From assembly GCA_938048505.1 (NCBI GenBank), contig CALIUX010000251.1, forward strand, positions 1 to 7,318: a DNA stretch of 7,318 nt, given 5' to 3'. Below the pieces are notes generated by a model. It worked only from the letters and a program-made list of their open reading frames with translations, was not told the DNA's origin and made no database searches. Within the stretch, counting starts at the first letter, position 1. Every line of letters begins with the position of its first letter. Source of the stretch: an uncultured Pseudomonadales bacterium (GTDB lineage Bacteria > Pseudomonadota > Gammaproteobacteria > Pseudomonadales > Cellvibrionaceae). This document shows, in pieces, positions 1 through 5,359 of the stretch. The position numbers were made by a program, and so were the translations under genes.

Positions 1-917
1 TTTGCCAAATTAGCGATGTATTGCTCGGCATTTTCATTCCCTTCAAATAATTTAGGATCATCACTAATCCTGACAATAAAATTAAGGCCAGCCGCTTCTT
101 CAAAGAAAAACTCTGCATTGGTTTCTGCAAGGCCATCATGAATGGTGGCGATATCGCCAAGAAGTAATCGGCTACCATCAAGATTTCTGCGTATAACGAT
201 ATGATAAAAGTCATCGCCGTTATATGCTTGTGCACGGGTCTGTATTTGTATATCGCCCTGATCTGTTCGTATATTACCTGCAGGCACATCAAGTGATGAT
301 GCTCTAACCGCACGAGCAATTTCATTAAAAGTGAGTTGATATTTTTGCAAAGTATATTCTGATACTTCTAGCGCAACTTCATCGTTAATTAAGCCTTGAA
401 TATCAACTTGAGAAATACCCTCAAGAATAGACATTTCGTCACGTATTTTATAGGCCAACTCTTTATAAATTTGGGGTGAAGCATTACCGTTCAGATTAAA
501 AAAGAAAAATTCATTTCGCACTACCTGCTGGCTCACAATCGGGCGCTCTGCCGATGCGGGAAACGTATTAATAGCATCAACACGTGTTTTAACGTTGTTT
601 AGCACTTCGCGAATATTATAGCCATCTATGACTTCGACATTAACCGAACCTTGTCCTTGTCGTGCTTCAGATGTTATCTTGAAAATACCTGGGACATCAG
701 CAATGGCTTCTTCAATCCGCACAACAATTTGCTGCTCAACTTCTCTTGGTGATGCACCCAAATAAGCCATATTGACATTAATAAATTGCGGCGCCCGAGT
801 GGGAAACACTTCTTTTTTAATATCGCCCCAGCCGACATAACCACCCACTAGCAGTATCAGCATCAATATATTTGCAGCGATGGGGTTACCTGCAAACCAC
901 GCGACAAAAGCCCTCAT
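1..917 (-). CDS. RND efflux transporter permease subunit, N-terminal part (partial)
   Basis: Inner-membrane proton-driven pump subunit of a tripartite RND efflux system; it should work with the membrane fusion protein encoded just upstream and an outer-membrane channel not seen here. The frame reads leftward from ATG at 917-915 and runs off the window edge after 305 residues, about a third of the usual ~1,030-1,050. The start MRAFVAWFAGNPIAANIL, one transmembrane helix (about residues 12-30), then EVFPT and YLGASPREVE are typical of the AcrB/HAE1-like family at the TM1 to porter-domain junction. The rest reads as porter subdomains without stops or frameshifts. The start overlaps the stop of the fusion protein gene (ATGA, 914-917), and a ribosome site AAGGTGG (complement of 927-933) lies 9 nt upstream, so the two are probably translationally coupled. 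Nothing visible suggests the metal-pump CusA branch, but the central part that would decide is missing. Substrate unknown. Confidence 0.93.
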   Translation of the reverse strand, partial: MRAFVAWFAGNPIAANILMLILLVGGYVGWGDIKKEVFPTRAPQFINVNMAYLGASPREVEQQIVVRIEEAIADVPGIFKITSEARQGQGSVNVEVIDGYNIREVLNNVKTRVDAINTFPASAERPIVSQQVVRNEFFFFNLNGNASPQIYKELAYKIRDEMSILEGISQVDIQGLINDEVALEVSEYTLQKYQLTFNEIARAVRASSLDVPAGNIRTDQGDIQIQTRAQAYNGDDFYHIVIRRNLDGSRLLLGDIATIHDGLAETNAEFFFEEAAGLNFIVRISDDPKLFEGNENAEQYIANLA

Positions 918-2152
918 AATGAATCGCCACCTTGCTGAGAGTTGCGCAATGCTGCATTTTTTGATGATGTGCTGGCGTGTGACGCTAAGCTTGCTTGCGC
1001 CTCATCAGCCATAACTGGGTCTACTTCAAGACCTGGCGATACAAGTGCGTGTTTATCAAGCAGGATAAGTGTCTCTGGCGGAAATTCGCCCTTAATCCAG
1101 ATCTTATTATCTTGCTTATTTAATACCGACACAGGTGTTAGCTGCACAATATTGTTTGCATCGAGCGTATAGATATTAGTACGGCTAATCAGCGCTTCTT
1201 CAGGTAGCACCAAAATATTATCCAAGCGCTTTCCGTCTACAGTTGCTTCAACAAATAACCCCGGCAATAAAGGCGCATCGTGCTGAGGCGAAAAAGGTGC
1301 GTCGATTTCAGCAATCGCATAATGCATGCCCGACTGCATATCGATGGAGGACTCCATCCGAACAACTCTTCCATTCCAGTCATGCTGAACACCGCTTACA
1401 ATACCGCTTAAAGTAACTCGAGGAAAAACAGATTGTTCACTGTGCGAAAGTGGCAAGTTCAATAGTGCCATATCACGATCAGAAAGCGGCAAACGCACTT
1501 CAGCAGCAGCGGTACCATATACTTGCGCAATGCGTGTTCCAGCAGAAACAAACTGCCCCAAATCAACAAATGTTTCAGCAATACGGGCATCAAAAGGCAC
1601 TCGAACTTCTGTGCGTTCAATATTTAATTTTGCGATCGTCACATCAGCTTTAGCCGCATCGATCTCAGCTTGCGCCTCAGCAAGTTGAGGCTTGCGTAAA
1701 AATAATGCATTAGCATCTTCATTACCCAGGTCTCGCCATTCCCTCTTAGCCTGACGTGCACGCCCCTTTTCTTCTGCGAATAGTCGCTGCCTACGCACTA
1801 ATTGAGCTTGAGCTTTGACCAGCGCTGCCTGGGCATCACGCTTATCAATTTGTAGAAGCATTTCATTTGGCTCAATAAAGATACCTTCTTCAAATTTGGG
1901 CGAAACATTAATAATTACACCAGAAACCTGCGCCACAATATCCACTTGTCGTTTTGCGGTGACCAGCCCGTTGCTCTGAACAGACAATGCCGTTTCTTGA
2001 GTAATGGCTTTTTGAACCAACACTTTTGTTTTAACTGTTTCTAATGATGTATTAGGTCGTGCAGTCGGCTCAGCCTTTGTCATCATGACGACAGTAATCG
2101 CCACGATACCCGCCAACAAAATAGAGACAGGGAGTGCCAGTTTCTTAACCAT
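914..2152 (-). CDS. RND efflux membrane fusion (periplasmic adaptor) protein, HlyD/AcrA type
   Basis: 412-residue periplasmic adaptor that would bridge the RND permease and an outer-membrane channel. Domains in order: an N-terminal hydrophobic segment (about 5-24) with no lipobox Cys, so probably an uncleaved membrane anchor or a Sec signal rather than a lipoprotein; first lipoyl half around 65-103 (VDIVAQVSGVI, EPNEMLLQID); an alpha-helical coiled-coil hairpin about 105-182, rich in Ala, Gln, Glu and Arg; second lipoyl half at 181-210 (TEVRVPFDARI, DLGQFVSAGT); beta-barrel about 215-310; membrane-proximal domain about 312-380 (VLPEEALI). The last ~30 residues are a Ser/Ala-rich tail, probably disordered. 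ATG at 2152 is preceded by AGAGG (complement of 2161-2165) with an 8-nt gap, supporting this start. Its stop overlaps the permease start, defining an operon. No regulator gene is adjacent within the window. Substrate cannot be inferred. Confidence 0.93.
   Translation of the reverse strand: MVKKLALPVSILLAGIVAITVVMMTKAEPTARPNTSLETVKTKVLVQKAITQETALSVQSNGLVTAKRQVDIVAQVSGVIINVSPKFEEGIFIEPNEMLLQIDKRDAQAALVKAQAQLVRRQRLFAEEKGRARQAKREWRDLGNEDANALFLRKPQLAEAQAEIDAAKADVTIAKLNIERTEVRVPFDARIAETFVDLGQFVSAGTRIAQVYGTAAAEVRLPLSDRDMALLNLPLSHSEQSVFPRVTLSGIVSGVQHDWNGRVVRMESSIDMQSGMHYAIAEIDAPFSPQHDAPLLPGLFVEATVDGKRLDNILVLPEEALISRTNIYTLDANNIVQLTPVSVLNKQDNKIWIKGEFPPETLILLDKHALVSPGLEVDPVMADEAQASLASHASTSSKNAALRNSQQGGDSL
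927..933 (-). promoter_or_regulatory. Ribosome binding site of the RND permease, inside the fusion protein gene
   Basis: Read leftward the sequence is AAGGTGG, 9 nt before the permease ATG. It lies within the last codons of the upstream gene and fixes the permease start at 917. Together with the ATGA overlap it supports coupled translation of the two efflux subunits. Confidence 0.7.
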
Positions 2153-2186
2153 GCTGAGAACCTCTAAATCGATAATTATGCGATTA

Positions 2187-2203
2187 ACTTCACGCGATGA
2201 AGT
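2187..2203. promoter_or_regulatory. Inverted repeat upstream of the efflux operon, possible operator
   Basis: ACTTCA-CGCGA-TGAAGT is a perfect 6-bp inverted repeat with a 5-bp centre, 35 bp upstream of the fusion protein start. Efflux operons are often controlled by TetR-type repressors that bind such palindromes in the leader. A weak -10-like TATGAT on the minus strand (complement of 2233-2238) lies further upstream with no good -35. No regulator is visible, so the operator role is only a suggestion. The rest of the 2153-2315 gap shows no clear terminator for sodX and no other gene. Confidence 0.25.
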
Positions 2204-2315
2204 CTTTATTACTCTAATCTGACTGCTGCAACATCATATCTAACAGTGGAAATATCACCATTTTGACATTGAGCATGTAAATACTAAGAAACCATTTGAT
2301 TGACTAAGGGTTGAG

Positions 2316-2606
2316 TTACTGGGGGGATTTTTTAAATAGGCAAACTACTTTCCCTACAATTTGCTTTTGTTCACACCACCCCATTTTTTCTGACGACACA
2401 CTGGCAGCATTGGTTCCCGTTAATTTAATTCCTTGCTCAGGTGAAACATCAGCAATTTCTTTTACGATTAAGCCATAAACAGCGTGATCGACGACGACAC
2501 GTTCCCCCACTTTGAGACGGCGAAAAAAATGCCTCAATAGCAAATAGTCTCCACTTGAATATGCAGGAGACATGCTGTCCCCTTCAACTTGAAAAAGTGA
2601 GAACAT
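2316..2606 (-). CDS. sodX: Nickel-type superoxide dismutase maturation protease (S24/S26 Ser/Lys peptidase)
   Basis: Small protease expected to remove the N-terminal leader of the NiSOD precursor, exposing the His that completes the nickel site. 96 residues from ATG at 2606, in line with the ~90-120 of this family. Visible motifs: V7-E-G-D-S11-M-S-P, carrying the nucleophile Ser11; the following S-G-D-Y-L-L-L strand; G-L-I-V-K49-E, carrying the general-base Lys49; and G-T-N at 64-66 in place of the common GDN. It has no DNA-binding domain (unlike LexA or phage repressors) and no membrane anchor (unlike SPase I). The gene lies 93 bp downstream of sodN on the same strand, as in other sodN-sodX pairs, which is the main basis for the specific name. 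Start choice: a TTG at 2615 in the same frame would add three residues, but its spacing to GGA is too short, whereas ATG at 2606 has GGA 9 nt upstream; neither ribosome site is strong. Terminator hairpin 2666-2693 separates it from sodN. Confidence 0.85.
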   Translation of the reverse strand: MFSLFQVEGDSMSPAYSSGDYLLLRHFFRRLKVGERVVVDHAVYGLIVKEIADVSPEQGIKLTGTNAASVSSEKMGWCEQKQIVGKVVCLFKKSPQ

Positions 2607-2628
2607 TCTTAACAATCCAACATGGTAT

Positions 2629-2648
2629 TGGGCTTTATTTAAAGCCCA
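2629..2648. repeat. Palindrome TGGGCTTTA-TT-TAAAGCCCA just upstream of sodX
   Basis: Perfect 9-bp arms around 2 bp, starting about 23 bp before the sodX ATG. In the leftward transcript it could fold as an 8-bp stem with a 4-nt loop. Neither side is followed by a T run, so it is not an obvious terminator. It could be an operator, a structure stabilising a processed 5' end of sodX mRNA, or part of a tandem hairpin with the terminator at 2666-2693. A short palindrome TTAAGCTTAA (2652-2661) lies between the two. Confidence 0.5.
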
Positions 2649-2665
2649 GCATTAAGCTTAAATAA

Positions 2666-2693
2666 AAAAGGCCTGCACACTGGCAGGCCTTTT
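2666..2693 (-). terminator. Rho-independent terminator after sodN
   Basis: Perfect 11-bp stem AAAAGGCCTGC / GCAGGCCTTTT with a 6-nt loop. Read leftward, the 3' arm runs into a six-T tract followed by ATTT, the classic intrinsic terminator form, 7 bp after the sodN stop. On the plus strand the tail is only four T, so leftward is the main direction. It should end most sodN transcripts before sodX. Confidence 0.9.
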
Positions 2694-2699
2694 GAGTGT

Positions 2700-3377
2700 T
2701 TACCCTAGTTTAGGATAAACCACTTCTAGTGCTGGCGGGTAAGGACACACAGCTTTGTAAGTATCAACGCCTTTTGTTGCCCAGAATGACTCAGCAAATT
2801 CGTTTACAAGGTCAAGTAATGCTACAGCATCTGCACGGCTAACTTCTTGCTTTGCTTTAGAAGCTTGCAACATGATCTTATGAACAAGGTCGTGTGTGCC
2901 TGGGAATTTTTCAAACTGTGGCGCTTTGAAGTAATCACCCCAGATAACACGAACCTCTTCTTTTACCTTCAAACCATGAGCTTCTTTCTCGTTGATCAAA
3001 CGAGTTAACTTGGCTTGCTGGTTAATGCTAAGAGGTGCGCTAGCATCCATCTCTTCAATGATATCAACCAAGCGGATCATAGTCAGCACAGCGATTTGAG
3101 CCGTTGAAGGATCATAAATTTTGCATGGAATATCACAATGTGCGCTGGCTTTTTTAACGCCTAAACGCTCTTGGTTACGGCTGATTAGCTTATGGACTAA
3201 GCCTGAGATTTTAGATCGCAGCTGATACGCAGCAAATGCCACAACAACTGCAGAGATGACACTCATGATGATGGCACTTGAAACACTGAGTGAAAAGAAA
3301 TGAACGTGCTCGGCACCAGCGTGGGCCATTGCGTTGCTGGCGAATAACAAAGACAGCGTAGCTGTAAAGAATTTCAT
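2700..3377 (-). CDS. sodN: Nickel superoxide dismutase precursor with membrane-anchor leader
   Basis: Catalyses superoxide dismutation to oxygen and hydrogen peroxide with a Ni centre. The diagnostic nickel hook HCDIPCKIY starts at residue 80; after cleavage His1, Cys2 and Cys6 (His80, Cys81, Cys85) are the nickel ligands, with Asp3 and Tyr9 also conserved. Downstream, VIWGDYFKAPQFEKFP (144-159) and FWATKG (198-203) match the NiSOD fold. The mature part is 146 residues, longer than the ~117 of Streptomyces because of a Cys/Pro-containing tail and a small internal insertion. Position 7 is Lys where the Streptomyces enzyme has Gly. The 79-residue leader is unusual: a signal-peptide-like start (1-18, ending S-N-A-M-A), a His cluster HAGAEHVH (19-26), a transmembrane helix (about 30-52) and a basic linker ending A-S-A before His80. 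By the positive-inside rule the SOD domain should face the cytoplasm. ATG at 3377 has AAGGT (complement of 3384-3388) 6 nt upstream. Confidence 0.95.
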   Translation of the reverse strand: MKFFTATLSLLFASNAMAHAGAEHVHFFSLSVSSAIIMSVISAVVVAFAAYQLRSKISGLVHKLISRNQERLGVKKASAHCDIPCKIYDPSTAQIAVLTMIRLVDIIEEMDASAPLSINQQAKLTRLINEKEAHGLKVKEEVRVIWGDYFKAPQFEKFPGTHDLVHKIMLQASKAKQEVSRADAVALLDLVNEFAESFWATKGVDTYKAVCPYPPALEVVYPKLG

Positions 3378-3423
3378 AAATGCACCTTATTTGAACTAGC
3401 TTAGTTGGACTATGAAGAAATCG

Positions 3424-3452
3424 ATTATTCAGTTGAGATTAATATCATTCAA
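3424..3452 (-). promoter_or_regulatory. Candidate sigma-70 promoter of sodN
   Basis: Read leftward: -35 TTGAAT (complement of 3447-3452, 4/6 to consensus), 17-bp spacer, -10 AATAAT (complement of 3424-3429, 5/6). The predicted start of transcription would fall about 40 bp before the sodN ATG. Position and spacing are good, but it rests on motif matching only. Confidence 0.5.
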
Positions 3453-3723
3453 CACGATGATAATAACCCGACTAACGCCTAATTCATATAGTTGTACATG
3501 CCTTAATAGTGAGACAAACGGCGCTCAGCCTATTTTTTGATCAGATCAAGCCGATCCCTTTTTACACAACGGGTTTTCAACATCAAACAGCGCTGCTATG
3601 TTATTGGCCAAGGCTACAGATTAAGCTCTTTGGGTGCTTTACGTGCGGGTATAAATCAAGTAATCGCCCACCTCAATATATGGTTTATTGGCGCCCCAAC
3701 GTTTACTAGACACTAATAGATTA
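3453..3723. other. Divergent intergenic region between sodN and the aldehyde dehydrogenase gene
   Basis: About 270 bp without a supported gene between the sodN promoter candidate and the ribosome site of the rightward dehydrogenase. It contains the palindrome at 3537-3549 and must hold the dehydrogenase promoter. A TATAAA at about 3650-3655 is a -10-like hexamer but has no convincing -35. A rightward reading frame at 3509-3709 (66 codons from GTG) has no ribosome site and no recognisable protein character, so it is not annotated as a gene. Confidence 0.5.
3537..3549. promoter_or_regulatory. Palindrome TTGATC-A-GATCAA, possible regulator site
   Basis: Perfect 6-bp arms around a single base in the sodN/dehydrogenase intergenic region. 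It resembles the FNR/Anr site TTGAT-N4-ATCAA but has only 3 bp between the pentamers, so a true FNR site is doubtful. It could serve either flanking gene or be chance. Confidence 0.25.
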
Positions 3724-3730
3724 AAAGGTG
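3724..3730 (+). promoter_or_regulatory. Ribosome binding site deciding the aldehyde dehydrogenase start
   Basis: AAAGGTG ends 6 nt before ATG 3737. A GTG at 3728 in the same frame lies inside this ribosome site, so it is an unlikely start; ATG 3737 is preferred. Confidence 0.7.
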
Positions 3731-3736
3731 CCCATC

Positions 3737-5167
3737 ATGAACAACGCCATCACCACACTCGAACCAACTCTTTTTAGCATGAAGGCCTCATTCGCTCTGG
3801 CGCCTGCTCCCACAGCCAAAGAGCGTATTCACAGATTAAACCAATTGCACAATGGCATACTGGATTATAAAGCGCTTTTTATTGAAGCAATAAACAAGGA
3901 TTTTGGTGGCAGAGCATCGGCTGAAACTCTACTCACAGAAATATTGCCTTTGCTAGAAGGCATTCACTATGCCAAAAAACGTGTAAAGCGCTGGATGAAG
4001 CCATCCAAACGAAAAGTCCCTTTTATGCTTTTAGGCTCAAGCGCTGCCGTTCATTATCAACCTGTTGGCGTTGTAGGCATTCTCTCTCCATGGAATTTTC
4101 CGCTTTTACTGACGCTATCTCCTCTTGTGGGGGCCTTAGCTGCGGGGAATCGAGCTATGTTAAAAACATCAGAGTTTTGCCCGTACACCAGCAGCCTAAT
4201 CCAAAAAATGATAGCAGAGCAGTTTAAGGCCGATGAAGTTGTCTCATTTGATGGCGATGTAGAGATGGCTACAGCTTTCACATCACTTCCGTTTGATCAT
4301 TTAGTGTTTACGGGCTCCACACCAATTGGCAAAAAAGTAATGCAAGCAGCGGCAAACAACTTAACGCCAGTAACGCTCGAGCTAGGAGGCAAGTCACCCG
4401 CCATCATCCAGGAAGACTTTGCTATAGAAGAAGCCGCCAAGCGCTTAGCACTTGGTAAAGCCATTAACGCAGGCCAAGCGTGTGTATCACCTGACTACCT
4501 TCTTATCCAAGAAGATCAAGTTGATCATTTTGTAACGGCCTTCACTCAGGCTATCACACGCAATTACCCCTATCTGGAGTCCAACCCCGATTACAGTGCG
4601 ATTATCAATGATCGACAGCGGGAGCGTTTAAAGCATTACCTGATTGATGCTACAGAAAAAGGGGCAAGCATCATCACAATCAACCCAGCCAGCGAAAAAT
4701 TTGATGACTCCGACAAGCTGCCAATCAGCCTTATTACAAATGTGAGCGATGATATGCTCGTCATGCAGGAAGAAATATTTGGCCCCCTACTCCCTATTGT
4801 CATGTATAAAACGCTGCAAGATGCTATTGATTATGTCAATAAAAAGCCTAGACCACTTTCTCTCTATTACTTTGACTGGGATAAAAAGCGATCTAAAACG
4901 ATCTTAAATCAGACCCATTCTGGCGGAGCTGGCATCAATGACGTGATGACTCAGGTCATGGTCGATGATATGCCCTTTGGGGGAATTGGCCCTTCTGGCA
5001 TGGGCCATTATCATGGCAAGGAAGGCTTTCTCAGTTTCTCTAAAGCAAAGGGAGTTATCCATAAAGGGCGTATCGATACGACCGCCTTGATTGCAGCACC
5101 GTGGGGAAATACGCTTTACAAGGGCTTAATGGCGCTGCAATTCTTTCGCTTTAGAAAGATTAAATGA
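3737..5167 (+). CDS. Aldehyde dehydrogenase, coniferyl aldehyde dehydrogenase type
   Basis: NAD(P)+-dependent oxidation of an aldehyde to the carboxylic acid, probably cytoplasmic. 476 residues from ATG 3737, normal for the class-3/fatty-aldehyde branch that lacks the N-terminal extension of class 1/2 enzymes. Motifs in order: S-P-W-N120-F-P (oxyanion-hole Asn), L-K143-T-S-E (cofactor-binding Lys), F-T-G-S-T-P-I-G (191-198), V-T-L-E215-L-G-G-K-S-P (general base Glu), G-Q-A-C249-V-S-P-D-Y (nucleophile Cys), Q-E-E-I-F-G-P (344-350), and M-P-F-G-G-I-G-P-S-G-M-G (412-423). All catalytic residues are intact. The pattern SPDY after the Cys and the GHYHGKEGFLSFS segment near the end are what is usually annotated as coniferyl aldehyde dehydrogenase (calB). 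Many such genes lie in bacteria with no shown lignin use, so the substrate may be a fatty or other hydrophobic aldehyde. The end is hydrophobic then basic (about 464-476, closing with RFRKIK), which might favour membrane contact. It appears monocistronic. Confidence 0.9.
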   Translation: MNNAITTLEPTLFSMKASFALAPAPTAKERIHRLNQLHNGILDYKALFIEAINKDFGGRASAETLLTEILPLLEGIHYAKKRVKRWMKPSKRKVPFMLLGSSAAVHYQPVGVVGILSPWNFPLLLTLSPLVGALAAGNRAMLKTSEFCPYTSSLIQKMIAEQFKADEVVSFDGDVEMATAFTSLPFDHLVFTGSTPIGKKVMQAAANNLTPVTLELGGKSPAIIQEDFAIEEAAKRLALGKAINAGQACVSPDYLLIQEDQVDHFVTAFTQAITRNYPYLESNPDYSAIINDRQRERLKHYLIDATEKGASIITINPASEKFDDSDKLPISLITNVSDDMLVMQEEIFGPLLPIVMYKTLQDAIDYVNKKPRPLSLYYFDWDKKRSKTILNQTHSGGAGINDVMTQVMVDDMPFGGIGPSGMGHYHGKEGFLSFSKAKGVIHKGRIDTTALIAAPWGNTLYKGLMALQFFRFRKIK

Positions 5168-5179
5168 TTACTACAGTCC

Positions 5180-5196
5180 AGCAATATTTTATTGCT
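5180..5196 (+). terminator. Weak hairpin after the aldehyde dehydrogenase gene
   Basis: AGCAATA-TTT-TATTGCT forms a 7-bp AT-rich stem 12 bp after the stop codon, followed by TCATTT rather than a clean T tract. A weak intrinsic terminator is possible, but the stem has only two G-C pairs. Confidence 0.35.
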
Positions 5197-5273
5197 TCAT
5201 TTAACTACTTGGCCTTTTGCATACTTCACCTCTTGCAATTTAAGAAGAAGTCATACGCCATAAAAATGAAATC

Positions 5274-5302
5274 TATACAAGATAGTCTGCTTCCTTTAAA
5301 AT
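5274..5302 (+). promoter_or_regulatory. Candidate promoter of the TonB-dependent receptor
   Basis: TATACA (5274-5279, 4/6 to the -35 consensus), 17-bp spacer, TAAAAT (5297-5302, 5/6 to the -10). The -10 touches the palindrome at 5301-5317, as expected for a promoter shut off by a repressor. Alternative -10-like hexamers (TATGAT at 5305, CATAAT at 5315) lie nearby without good -35 partners. Confidence 0.4.
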
Positions 5303-5317
5303 GATATGATATATCAT
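5301..5317. promoter_or_regulatory. Zur/Fur-family-like operator before the receptor gene
   Basis: ATGATAT-GAT-ATATCAT is a perfect 7-bp inverted repeat with a 3-bp centre, 42 bp before the receptor ATG. The inner 13 bp GATATGATATATC (5303-5315) match 10 of 13 positions of the gammaproteobacterial Zur core GTTATAATATAAC as recalled. The first half also resembles a Fur box, but the second half fits that less well. With a metal-type receptor downstream, repression by a metal-loaded Zur or Fur relative is the likely reading. Confidence 0.5.
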
Positions 5318-5359
5318 AATTGAAAACTAACACTTAATTATTAATCGGTAGAGATCACC

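Noticed and set aside
1..917. Heavy-metal efflux (CusA/CzcA) identity for the RND permease
   Set aside because: The visible N-terminus and the adaptor look like the AcrB/HAE1-type multidrug branch and the adaptor lacks metal-binding His/Met motifs; the deciding central region is outside the window.
2263..2285. Consensus -35 hexamer TTGACA on the plus strand
   Set aside because: No -10 at suitable spacing and no rightward gene follows; both flanking genes are leftward.
2316..2606. LexA or phage-repressor identity for the small Ser/Lys peptidase
   Set aside because: The protein starts almost directly at the catalytic Ser motif and has no DNA-binding domain; adjacency to a NiSOD precursor fits SodX much better.
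3509..3709. Rightward 66-codon reading frame from GTG in the sodN/dehydrogenase gap
   Set aside because: No ribosome site before the GTG and no recognisable domain or protein-like composition; it probably reflects promoter-region DNA.
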